64,000 nucleotides of DNA from assembly GCF_024494565.1 (NCBI RefSeq), contig NZ_JANHDN010000004.1:124001-188000 (forward strand). The letters are read 5' to 3'. Made by a program: the position numbers and the translations under genes. Numbering within the stretch: the stretch's first letter is position 1; every line of letters begins with the position of its first letter. The notes under the pieces are model-generated. The model saw only the letters and a list, made by a program, of their open reading frames with translations. It did not search any database and had not been told where the DNA came from. The stretch comes from Halorubrum rutilum (lineage in GTDB: Archaea; Halobacteriota; Halobacteria; Halobacteriales; Haloferacaceae). Shown here one piece after another: positions 45,658 to 53,107 of this stretch.

Positions 45658-47649
45658 GTGAACTGCCTGTTCGTCGGGGCCGGATCGATCGCGTCGGAGT
45701 ACGCCGCCGGCCTGTCGGCGGGCCCGCTGTCGCTCGCCGGCGTCGTCGACCTCGACGCCGACCGCGCCGCGGCGCTCGCCGCGGACCGCGACTGCCCGTC
45801 GTTCACCGACCTGGAGGCGGCGCTCGCCGCGGTCGACGCGCCGCTCGTGGTGAACCTGACGAGCCACGCCGCCCACGCGCCGGTGACGCGGACCGCGCTG
45901 GAGGCCGACCGCCACGTCTACTCGCAGAAGCCGCTCGCGCTCGACGCCGACGAGGCGCGGGCGCTGGTGGGGCTCGCCCGCGACCGCGGCCTCGCGCTCG
46001 GCTGCGCGCCCGGGACGCCGCGGGCGCCCTCGCAGCGCCGGGCGGGTCGGCTCCTCGCGGACGGCCGGCTCGGTCCGGTGAGACTGGGGTACGCCCACGC
46101 CCACGTCGGGCGCGTGACCGACTGGCACGACCGCCCCGACTCCTTCCTGGAGATCGGGCCGCTGTACGACGGAGCGGTGTACCCGCTCGCGCTGCTGGTG
46201 ACGTGGTTCGGTCCGGTCGAGCGCGTCCGCGTCGCCGACGCCCTCGACGTCTGGCCCGACCGCGAGGAGCGCCGGCCGTCGGCGCCGAGCCACGTGGAGG
46301 CCGCGCTCGCGTTCGCCGCGGGGCCGACCGTCAGGCTCACGGCCAGCTTCTACGCGCCCCACCGGAGCCGGGAGTTCTACGGCCTGGAGCTCCACGGCGA
46401 CGACGGCTCGCTGTACCTGGCGGACGCTGGCGCGACGGCGACCGACCGCGACGGCGTCCGGTTCGGCCGCGTCGGTCGGGAGTACGTGAGCGCGCCGCCG
46501 GCGTCCCCCGAGGAGCCGTACGAGTACGTCGACGCCGTCGAGCGGCTCGCCGCGTCCGTCGAGTCCGGGTCGCCCTCGCGGGCCGGCGGCCGCCGGGGCG
46601 CCCACGTCGTCGCCGTCTGCAACGCGATCGAGGCGGCCGTCGAGGAGGGCGGGCCGGTCCCCGTCGACGACTGCGGGGCGACCGCCGACCCGCCCCCGGC
46701 GCCGGTCGTGCGGCCGGCGGCGTCTCTCAGCCGTGATACGAGCGAGGGGAGCGGGGAGGGCGCGGCCGCGGTCCGACTTCCGTCGGTCGGCTTCGGCTGC
46801 TCGCGCTACCGCGACGGGGCGTACGTCGAGCGCGCCGACTCGATCGCGACCGCGCTCGACGCCGGCTACCGCCTCCTCGACTCCGCCGAGCTGTACGGCA
46901 ACGAACACCGGATCGGGGCGCTGCTCGCCGCGCCGGGCGCGCCCGACCGCGAGGGCGTGTTCCTCCTCGGGAAGGCGTGGCGGACCAACCACCGCCGCGA
47001 GCACCTGCTCGCCGCCTGCGCGGGCAGCCGGGAGGAGCTCGGGATCGACGCCTTCGACTGCTACGCGCTCCACTGGCCCTCGGCGCTCGAACACCGGGGC
47101 GAGCTGCGCCGGCTCGCCGAGGAGCCGGTCGAGCGGCGGGAGGCGCTCACCTTCCCCGAGGACGCGGACGGCGAGCTCGCGACCGACGACGTGTCGCTCG
47201 CGACCGCGTGGGAGAACCTGGAGGCCGTGTACGAGAAGGGGTGGGCCCGGACGCTCGGAATCTGTAACGTCTCGCGGGCGCAGCTGGAGACGGTACTGGA
47301 GACCGGCGACGTCGACCCGGCCCTGGTGCAGGTGGAACGTCACCCCTACCGGCCCCGGAACGATCTGGTCGACTTCTGCCACGAGCGCGGGATCCGGGTC
47401 GTCGCGCACTCGCCGCTGTCGGCGCCCGGGCTCCTCGACGAGCCCGTCCTGAACGCGATCGGGACGGACCGGGGGCTCTCGCCGGCCGAGGTCGTGATCG
47501 CGTGGAACGCGACCCGGGGCGTCGTCCCGATCCCGTCCAGCACCACGGAGTCGCACGTCGTCTCGAACCTGGCCGCCGGAGCCGCGCGGCTGACCGCGGA
47601 CGAGGTCGCGCGCGTCGACGCCCTGCACGACCCCGACTTCGAGCGGTAG
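45658..47649 (+). CDS. Fused Gfo/Idh/MocA dehydrogenase and aldo/keto reductase
   Basis: A 663-residue two-enzyme fusion. Residues 1 to about 355 are a Gfo/Idh/MocA-type NAD(P) dehydrogenase with the Rossmann start CLFVGAGSIASEYAAGLSAG and the signature YSQKPLALDADEA (E-K-P-like). Residues about 370-663 are an aldo/keto reductase with the full catalytic tetrad: D and Y in LLDSAELYGNEHRIG, K in LLGKAWRTNH and H in YALHWPSALEH, plus VIPIPSST-like cofactor binding near the end. The linker (about 340-368) is Pro/Ala-rich. The GTG at 45658 is used. The two activities together suggest oxidation and reduction of a sugar or polyol. Confidence 0.88.
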   Translation: MNCLFVGAGSIASEYAAGLSAGPLSLAGVVDLDADRAAALAADRDCPSFTDLEAALAAVDAPLVVNLTSHAAHAPVTRTALEADRHVYSQKPLALDADEARALVGLARDRGLALGCAPGTPRAPSQRRAGRLLADGRLGPVRLGYAHAHVGRVTDWHDRPDSFLEIGPLYDGAVYPLALLVTWFGPVERVRVADALDVWPDREERRPSAPSHVEAALAFAAGPTVRLTASFYAPHRSREFYGLELHGDDGSLYLADAGATATDRDGVRFGRVGREYVSAPPASPEEPYEYVDAVERLAASVESGSPSRAGGRRGAHVVAVCNAIEAAVEEGGPVPVDDCGATADPPPAPVVRPAASLSRDTSEGSGEGAAAVRLPSVGFGCSRYRDGAYVERADSIATALDAGYRLLDSAELYGNEHRIGALLAAPGAPDREGVFLLGKAWRTNHRREHLLAACAGSREELGIDAFDCYALHWPSALEHRGELRRLAEEPVERREALTFPEDADGELATDDVSLATAWENLEAVYEKGWARTLGICNVSRAQLETVLETGDVDPALVQVERHPYRPRNDLVDFCHERGIRVVAHSPLSAPGLLDEPVLNAIGTDRGLSPAEVVIAWNATRGVVPIPSSTTESHVVSNLAAGAARLTADEVARVDALHDPDFER

Positions 47650-47712
47650 GGGGCCGGCGCCCGCCCGCCGATCGGTCGGTATTCCTATGTGACTGAAGTC
47701 CATGTGTGTGAT

Positions 47713-48099
47713 ATGGCAACGACCGAGACGCAGCAGCCCACGGTCGACATCGGCTCGCTGAACGGCCTCCACTGGGTGGGTATCGTCGCGGCCCTGGTCT
47801 CCGCCGCCGTCCACCTCTTCCTCGGCGTCAGCTTCGCGCCCTCCCCGCTGGGGATCAGCTTCGTCCTCGCGGGGCTCGGCTTCGTCGGCGGCGTCGTCCT
47901 CCTCGTGATCGACTACCGCCGGCGCGCGGTGTACGCGGTCGGGATCGCCTTCACGCTCGTCCAGATCGTCCTGTGGTACGTCGTCAACTTCGCGGGGGGC
48001 GCCGGATCGTTCCCGGGCGACGTCGGGACCCTCGGCGCCGTCGACAAGGTCGCGCAGGTCGTCCTGATCGCCGTGCTGGTCGCCCTCCTGCGGCGGTAG
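47713..48099 (+). CDS. Four-helix membrane protein
   Basis: A 128-residue membrane protein with a short hydrophilic N-terminus (MATTETQQPTVDIGSLNGLH) and four hydrophobic helices. The second and third are joined by the basic loop IDYRRRAVYA. Similar small proteins are common in haloarchaea, but I cannot name a function. The ATG at 47713 is preferred over the GTG at 47689. It lies between the fused oxidoreductase and the CDP-alcohol transferase in the same direction. Confidence 0.75.
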   Translation: MATTETQQPTVDIGSLNGLHWVGIVAALVSAAVHLFLGVSFAPSPLGISFVLAGLGFVGGVVLLVIDYRRRAVYAVGIAFTLVQIVLWYVVNFAGGAGSFPGDVGTLGAVDKVAQVVLIAVLVALLRR

Positions 48100-48245
48100 C
48101 CGTGCCGACTCCGGACCGCCGATCGCGACGCTCGCTCGCCGCCGCGCCGGTCGGAGGCGGCGGGAACGCGTGCGATCGCGGCGTAAACGCACCCGAGGCC
48201 GCCGTAAACGCCGTCTTTCGGGGGACGGCGGGAGGCGACGGGTAG

Positions 48246-49016
48246 ATGGCCGAGGCCCCCCAGCGGCGGTCCGTCCACGTCGGGGTCGGGGTCGGACTGC
48301 CGCTCGTCGCCGCGGCCGCGCTCGGCGTCCTCCTGTTCCGGCTGTTCCCCGCGGACGCCATGGTCCGGTGGGGGCTCTCCCCGGCCGTCGTCGCCGGCGT
48401 CTGCTGGGCCGGACAGCTCTGGTACGTCGGCTACGGGCTCGATCCGGGGGGGATCGCCGACGGGTTCTGGCGGCGGCTGCTCGGTCTGGCGAACGCGGTC
48501 ACGCTCGCGCGCGGCGCGCTGTACGCCGTCGTCGCCGGGTTCGTCGTCGTCCCGCCGGGGACGTCGCTCGCGTGGGGCCCGGCGCTGTGTTACGGCGCCG
48601 GGGTCGTCCTCGACAACCTCGACGGGGCCGTCGCCCGGACCGTCGGCCGGGAGACGGAGATCGGCCGGCGGCTCGACATGGCGTTCGACACGTTCGGGTT
48701 CGTCGCCGCGCCGCTGGTGGCGGTGTCGTGGGGGCTGCTCCCGGCCTGGTACCTCTCGATCTCCGCCGCGCGGTACGTCTTCCGCGGGGCGGTGTGGCTG
48801 CGGCGCGTCCGCGGACTCCCGGTCGGCGACCTCCCCGACGGCGACCTCAGCAGGTACCTCGCGGGCGTGCAGATGGTCTTCGTGACGGTCGCGCTCCTCC
48901 CGCCGACGCCGACGGAGCTGGCGTGGGCCCTCGCGCCCGTCGTCCTCGCGCCGTCGCTGGCGGTGTTCGCGCGGGACTACCTCGTCGTCAGCGGCCGGCT
49001 CTCCCGGCGCCGGTGA
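48246..49016 (+). CDS. CDP-alcohol phosphatidyltransferase family protein
   Basis: A 256-residue membrane enzyme. The catalytic pattern DG-x2-AR-x8-G-x3-D-x3-D is complete in the stretch NLDGAVARTVGRET followed by EIGRRLDMAFDTFG (about residues 123-150). About six helices surround it. Such enzymes transfer a CDP-activated alcohol to a polar head group, or the reverse, in phospholipid synthesis. Which alcohol is used cannot be told. The neighbours (glycosyltransferase, dehydrogenases, methyltransferase) suggest an uncommon polar lipid or a phosphodiester-linked compatible solute. Confidence 0.88.
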   Translation: MAEAPQRRSVHVGVGVGLPLVAAAALGVLLFRLFPADAMVRWGLSPAVVAGVCWAGQLWYVGYGLDPGGIADGFWRRLLGLANAVTLARGALYAVVAGFVVVPPGTSLAWGPALCYGAGVVLDNLDGAVARTVGRETEIGRRLDMAFDTFGFVAAPLVAVSWGLLPAWYLSISAARYVFRGAVWLRRVRGLPVGDLPDGDLSRYLAGVQMVFVTVALLPPTPTELAWALAPVVLAPSLAVFARDYLVVSGRLSRRR

Positions 49017-49029
49017 CCGCGGCGGGCGC

Positions 49030-50079
49030 TCACGGGTACTCCAGGATCACCTGCACCGCCGCGTCGGGCTCCGCGTCGAGCAGCTCGTACGCCTCCGGCG
49101 CGCGCTCGAAGGGGATCCGGTGGGTGATCAGCTCGTCGGCGGGGATCCGCTCCAGCCGGTCGAGCGCCGCGTCCATGCGTCGGTCGCGGTCCCAGCGCCC
49201 CCGGAGCTCGGGGCTTATCGTCGACACCTGACTGGAGACGATGTCGATGCGGTCGCGGTGGAACCGCCCGCCGAGGTCGATCGGCGCGCGCTTGGTCCCG
49301 TACCACGAGCCGACGACGATCCGCGCGTCGTAGCCGACGACGCCGATCGCGTCGTCGAGCGCGTCGGGCTGGCCGGAGAGCTCGATCGCGAGGTCGGCGC
49401 CGTCGACGGCGGAGTCGGGGCCGAGGTCGGAGTCGGCGTCGCCACCGGTCGTCCCGATCGCGTCGCCCTCGCCGAGTTCGGCCGGGGTCGCCGTCCGGTC
49501 GGCGCCGAACGCCGCGGCGAGGGCGCGGCGCCGCTCGATCGGGTCGACGACGACGAGCGACTCCAGCGGGAACGCCGAGAGGATCCGGGTGACGCAGAGG
49601 CCGATCACGCCGGCGCCGAACACCACGACCCGCTCTCCGAGCCGGGGGGCGGCGTCGAGGACGACGTTCGTCGCGGTCTCGACCGACGGGAGCAGCGAGC
49701 CGGCCGCCGGCGTCGTCTCCGGCGGGAGCGCGACCACCGAGTCGGGGGTGGCGCGGAAGCGCGTCTGGTGGGGGACGAAGGCGAACACCGACCGACCGAC
49801 CCACGCCGGATCGACGTCGGCGCCGACCTCGCTGACCACGCCGCTCGCGGCGTAGCCGTACCGGAGGGGGTACGAGAGGTCGCCGTCGAGCGCGTCGAGC
49901 GTCTCGTCGGCCGGGAGGTCGTCCGGCGTCTGGTCGCGGTACACGAGCAGCTCCGTTCCCGCGCTTATCGCCGACGCGCGGGCGTCGACGAGGAGCTCGT
50001 CCGCGTCCGGCGGGCCGACCGACGTCTCCCGGACCTCGACGGTCTCCGGGCCGGTGAAGTAGAGCGCGGCGTCGGTCAT
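49030..50079 (-). CDS. MDR-family dehydrogenase without the catalytic zinc site
   Basis: A 349-residue medium-chain dehydrogenase/reductase. The N-terminal catalytic domain contains VDARASAISAGTELLVYRDQ and YPLRYGYAASGVVSEVGADV; the Rossmann domain has RVVVFGAGVIGLCVTRIL (about residues 153-170) and VVVDPIERR. The usual zinc ligands (Cys, and His-Glu as in G-H-E) are missing, so it is probably a zinc-free member. An insertion rich in D and G (about 205-225) precedes DLAIELSGQPDAL. It is convergent with the CDP-alcohol transferase gene and probably part of the same pathway. Confidence 0.87.
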   Translation of the reverse strand: MTDAALYFTGPETVEVRETSVGPPDADELLVDARASAISAGTELLVYRDQTPDDLPADETLDALDGDLSYPLRYGYAASGVVSEVGADVDPAWVGRSVFAFVPHQTRFRATPDSVVALPPETTPAAGSLLPSVETATNVVLDAAPRLGERVVVFGAGVIGLCVTRILSAFPLESLVVVDPIERRRALAAAFGADRTATPAELGEGDAIGTTGGDADSDLGPDSAVDGADLAIELSGQPDALDDAIGVVGYDARIVVGSWYGTKRAPIDLGGRFHRDRIDIVSSQVSTISPELRGRWDRDRRMDAALDRLERIPADELITHRIPFERAPEAYELLDAEPDAAVQVILEYP

Positions 50080-50260
50080 CGCGTCGCGCGCGCGGTCCCG
50101 TCTCGGTCGACGCCCGAGCGACGCCGCGGGCCTCGGCTCGGCTGGTGGCGTGACACGTCACAGTCCACGGACCGCGCGATGTTAAGTCCTCGCGCCGTCC
50201 CGCGGGTCGGGCGCGGAGCGGGCGGCGAAAAAGCGAGGCGGGTCGGTCGACGGGCGACGC

Positions 50261-51478
50261 CTAGCGGATGACGTCGAGGCCGTTGTTCTTCTCGGTCGGC
50301 TCGGTGCCGCCGTCGGACTCCCAGGCGCCGCCGTCGGCGCCTCCGGAGGCCGTCGCGCCGGCGGTGCCGTTCGTCTCGGCGGCCCGGGAGCGCGAGTCGC
50401 CGAGGTCCTCGCCGTCGACCGCGGCGCGGGACTTATCGGCCTGCTTCTGCGTCGAGGGACCGAGCACCTGCGCGCTCTGGACGCCCGTCATGATCGCCAT
50501 GACGCGGACCTTCCCCTTGTACTCGTCCTGGATGCGGGCGCCCCAGATCACGTTGGCGCTCGCCTCCAGCCGCTCTGTGATGTTGTTCGCGATCCCCTCG
50601 GCCTCCTTCAGCGTGAGGTCCGGGCCGCCCGTGATGTGGACGAGCCCGCCGGAGGCGCCGCGGTAGTCGACGTCCAGGAGCGGGTGGTTCATCGCGTCGT
50701 TGACCACCTCCTGGGTCTTGTTCTTGTCCTGGGTCTCACCGACGAGCATGACCGCCACGCCGCCCTGGTTCATGATCGTGGACATGTCGGCGTAGTCTAG
50801 GTTGATGAGGCTCGGCTGGGTGATCGTCTCGGAGATCCCCTTCACCGTCTCCGCGATGATCTGGTCCATCACGGAGAACGCCTTCCCGATCGGCAGGTTC
50901 GGCACGTAGTCGAGCAGCCGGTTGTTGTCGAGGACGATGATGGAGTCCGCCTCGTTGCGGAGCGTCTCCAGGCCCTCCTCGGCCTTCACCGTGCGGGCGC
51001 GCTCGACGTTGAACGGGGTCGAGACCATCCCGACGACGATGGCGCCCTGCTCTTTCGCGATCTTCGAGATGACCGGCGCCGCGCCGGTGCCGGTGCCGCC
51101 GCCCATCCCGGCGGTGACGAAGACGAGGTCGGCGTCGCCGAGCACCTCCTTGATCGTGCCCTGCGCCATCTCGGTGGCGCGCTCGCCCATCTTCGGGTCG
51201 CCGCCGGCGCCGAGCCCCTGCGTGAGCGACTTGCCCACGAGGATCTTGGTGTCGGCCTCGACCATCTTGAGGTGCTGTTTGTCCGTGTTGACCGCGACGG
51301 TGTCGGCGCCGTCGACGCCGATGTTGTACAGTCGGTTGATCGTGTTGTTGCCGGCGCCGCCGGCGCCGACGATGACGATTCGGGGGTCCCCGAACTCGTC
51401 GTCCTCCATGTCGACGGAGTCCATGTCGCGCTTCTCCGCCTCCGCGTTGTCGAGGGCGTCCTGAACGAGATCTTGCAT
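50261..51478 (-). CDS. ftsZ2: Cell division protein FtsZ2
   Basis: A 405-residue tubulin-like GTPase of the archaeal FtsZ2 type, needed for constriction of the division ring. GTP-binding segments are [20 protein letters not shown] (about residues 36-55), the tubulin signature [40 protein letters not shown] and the T7 loop region [21 protein letters not shown] assign FtsZ2 rather than FtsZ1 from the N-terminus MQDLVQDA and from the linked cdrS. The C-terminal tail (about 345-405) is a flexible acidic linker ending NNGLDVIR, the likely site for binding SepF. It starts four bases after the cdrS stop. Confidence 0.95.
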   Translation of the reverse strand: MQDLVQDALDNAEAEKRDMDSVDMEDDEFGDPRIVIVGAGGAGNNTINRLYNIGVDGADTVAVNTDKQHLKMVEADTKILVGKSLTQGLGAGGDPKMGERATEMAQGTIKEVLGDADLVFVTAGMGGGTGTGAAPVISKIAKEQGAIVVGMVSTPFNVERARTVKAEEGLETLRNEADSIIVLDNNRLLDYVPNLPIGKAFSVMDQIIAETVKGISETITQPSLINLDYADMSTIMNQGGVAVMLVGETQDKNKTQEVVNDAMNHPLLDVDYRGASGGLVHITGGPDLTLKEAEGIANNITERLEASANVIWGARIQDEYKGKVRVMAIMTGVQSAQVLGPSTQKQADKSRAAVDGEDLGDSRSRAAETNGTAGATASGGADGGAWESDGGTEPTEKNNGLDVIR

Positions 51479-51482
51479 CGGT

Positions 51483-51662
51483 TTACACCTTCGCCCAGTT
51501 GCGGTTGCGGCCGCGCTCGTCGCGCTCGCCGTCCTGTTCGTTCAACATGTCGCGGACGGCCGACCGGATCGCCTCGCTCCGGTTCGGGAACTCGCCCGTC
51601 TCGACCATCTGTTCGACCTCGTCGATCTGCTGTTTCGGGATTCGTAGTGTCACACGCTCCAT
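51483..51662 (-). CDS. cdrS: CdrS, short ribbon-helix-helix regulator of cell division
   Basis: A 59-residue protein beginning [20 protein letters not shown] and ending GRNRNWAKV. The beta strand (VTLRIP) followed by two helices ([27 protein letters not shown]) is a MetJ/Arc-type ribbon-helix-helix DNA-binding fold. In Haloferax and Halobacterium the short regulator CdrS is encoded directly upstream of ftsZ2 and controls division and cell shape; the position and size here match. It lies four bases from ftsZ2 in the same direction, so both are on one transcript. Confidence 0.9.
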   Translation of the reverse strand: MERVTLRIPKQQIDEVEQMVETGEFPNRSEAIRSAVRDMLNEQDGERDERGRNRNWAKV

Positions 51663-51674
51663 TGGTATTCCCCC

Positions 51675-51861
51675 GGTAAGACGGCGAACACGCGACGCGT
51701 GTGTCTTACAGCGACGGGTCGCCCGTCAGCGGGGTCATCCCCGCCGCGGACGGTCGCTGTAAGACGACCGTCTTACGCAGTTCGAATCACCGAGGCTATC
51801 ATTATAAAACTACCGACGAGTGTAAGACATCATCCGAAACGCCGAATTTCGGGAGCCTTAC
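51675..51861 (-). promoter_or_regulatory. cdrS-ftsZ2 promoter with array of GTAAGAC half-sites
   Basis: On the minus strand a TATA-like TTTTATAAT (51801-51809) predicts a start near 51779 and a leader of about 116 nt. The heptamer GTAAGAC or its complement GTCTTAC occurs at 51675-51681, 51702-51708, 51759-51765, 51770-51776 and 51822-51828, with a one-mismatch copy at 51855-51861. The pair at 51759-51776 forms GTAAGAC-GACC-GTCTTAC at the predicted start. 51702-51714 and 51753-51765 are 13-bp inverted copies. These are likely operator sites for a ribbon-helix-helix protein such as CdrL or CdrS. Confidence 0.7.
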
Positions 51862-51875
51862 GCCTCAGAAACTCG

Positions 51876-52475
51876 TTATCTGTCCTTCAACACGTCCGCA
51901 GCCGGCGTCCGACGGCCGCAGCCGGGGCAGAACGCCCAGTCGGTTCGCAGCTCGTCGCCGCACTCGCAGAACGCCCTGTGAGACTGTTTTTCGCCGCAGT
52001 TCGGGCAGTAGACGTGGTCCTCCGGAACGTTTTCGCCGCAGCCGCCGCAGACGCTCTCGGTCGCGCCCACGCTCGGCGGCGTCTTACGCGACTCCGTCTC
52101 GGCGTCCGCCGACGTCTCACGTGTCACACGCGCGTCCTCCGGATCGGCGTCAGGAGCGTCGAGAGAGACGTTCACGTTGATTTCGGCCGGGTTTTCGCGC
52201 GCATACGCCGCGTCGGACGGGCCCCGCCGACCGCCGAGTCGGTCGTCCAACGCGGCGTCGAGCCGCTCGGCGATGAGGTCGTCGACGCGGTCGGCCAGCG
52301 CGGCGTCGACCGTGTCGTCCGCGGCGTCTCGGCCCGCGTCGCCGGCGGTCGCCCCCGCCTCGGCGTCGTCGAGGTGAGCGCGGAGCGCCTCCCGCATCAC
52401 CTCGCTCTTGGAGGCGTCACACGCTTCCAGCCGCTCAACGAGGCCGTCGTCGGCTCGGAAGGTGATCTTGCTCAT
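51876..52475 (-). CDS. cdrL: CdrL, ribbon-helix-helix and zinc-ribbon regulator
   Basis: A 199-residue protein. Residues 1-45 (MSKITFRADDGLVERLEACD, SKSEVMREALRAHLDD) are a ribbon-helix-helix DNA-binding domain. A helical or disordered acidic middle follows, and two zinc ribbons end it: CGGCGENVPEDHVYCPNCGE (about residues 142-161) and CECGDELRTDWAFCPGCGR. This layout and the place next to cdrS-ftsZ2 match CdrL, the long regulator of the division locus. A GTCTTAC half-site also occurs inside this gene at 52081-52087. Confidence 0.85.
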   Translation of the reverse strand: MSKITFRADDGLVERLEACDASKSEVMREALRAHLDDAEAGATAGDAGRDAADDTVDAALADRVDDLIAERLDAALDDRLGGRRGPSDAAYARENPAEINVNVSLDAPDADPEDARVTRETSADAETESRKTPPSVGATESVCGGCGENVPEDHVYCPNCGEKQSHRAFCECGDELRTDWAFCPGCGRRTPAADVLKDR

Positions 52476-52601
52476 ACGGACGCCATATCGACCGCACTAC
52501 AAGTATCTTCCCCCCGATATCGGGCGACGGCGCCGCGGCGTTTCAGTCCCTCGAAACGAACGCTCGGCGCCGTCGCGGTCGGCGAAATCGTGGGATATGG
52601 T

Positions 52602-52654
52602 CACACGTGTGTCTGACGCGGATTTATACGGCCCGCGTGAGCATACGTGTGTAT
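52602..52654 (+). promoter_or_regulatory. Promoter flanked by two ACGTGT palindromes, before the smc operon
   Basis: The perfect palindrome CACACGTGTG (52602-52611) and the related ATACGTGTGTAT (52643-52654) stand on either side of a TATA-like GATTTATAC (52621-52629). The box predicts a start at about 52652, just before the ATG at 52655. Confidence 0.5.
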
Positions 52655-53083
52655 ATGAGTAACCGCGTCGAGGACCTCGAACGACAGGTCGCGGAGCTGC
52701 AGGCGGCGGTCAACGGGCTCACGGAGGAGCTGGTCGAGATGAAAGAGCGCGTCCGACAGGTCGAGGACGCGCAGGAGGTGTCCGTTCAGGCGGGGGCCGC
52801 GGGCGAGGACCCGGGGACCGCCGAGACTGCGACGGCGTCGGCCGCAGACGAGCCGACCGAATCGGCCGGCGGCGAGACGCGGACGCACTCCGACGACCAC
52901 GTCGAGGTCGTCGAGCGGACGGGCGGCGAGGGCGCCGACGAGGCCGCCGGCGCCGGTGCCGACGCCGAGAGCGACGACATGGTCGTCCCCGAGCAGGAGG
53001 CGACGACGCCGGACGCCGAGGCCGGGGAGTCCGAGGCAACGAGCGACGACGAGGAGTCGGACAGCGACATCATCGTCGCGTAG
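52655..53083 (+). CDS. Short coiled-coil protein of the smc operon
   Basis: A 142-residue protein. Residues about 1-42 (MSNRVEDLERQVAELQAAVN, LTEELVEMKERVRQVEDAQE) form an amphipathic coiled coil with heptad leucines and valines. The rest is a disordered acidic tail that ends DSDIIVA. Haloarchaeal genomes often have such a protein (from memory DUF7518) before smc, but its role is unknown; binding to Smc, ScpA or the membrane is possible. The smc gene begins 24 bases after its stop. Confidence 0.8.
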   Translation: MSNRVEDLERQVAELQAAVNGLTEELVEMKERVRQVEDAQEVSVQAGAAGEDPGTAETATASAADEPTESAGGETRTHSDDHVEVVERTGGEGADEAAGAGADAESDDMVVPEQEATTPDAEAGESEATSDDEESDSDIIVA

Positions 53084-53107
53084 TCCGCCTCCGCACCCCC
53101 GCGTCAC

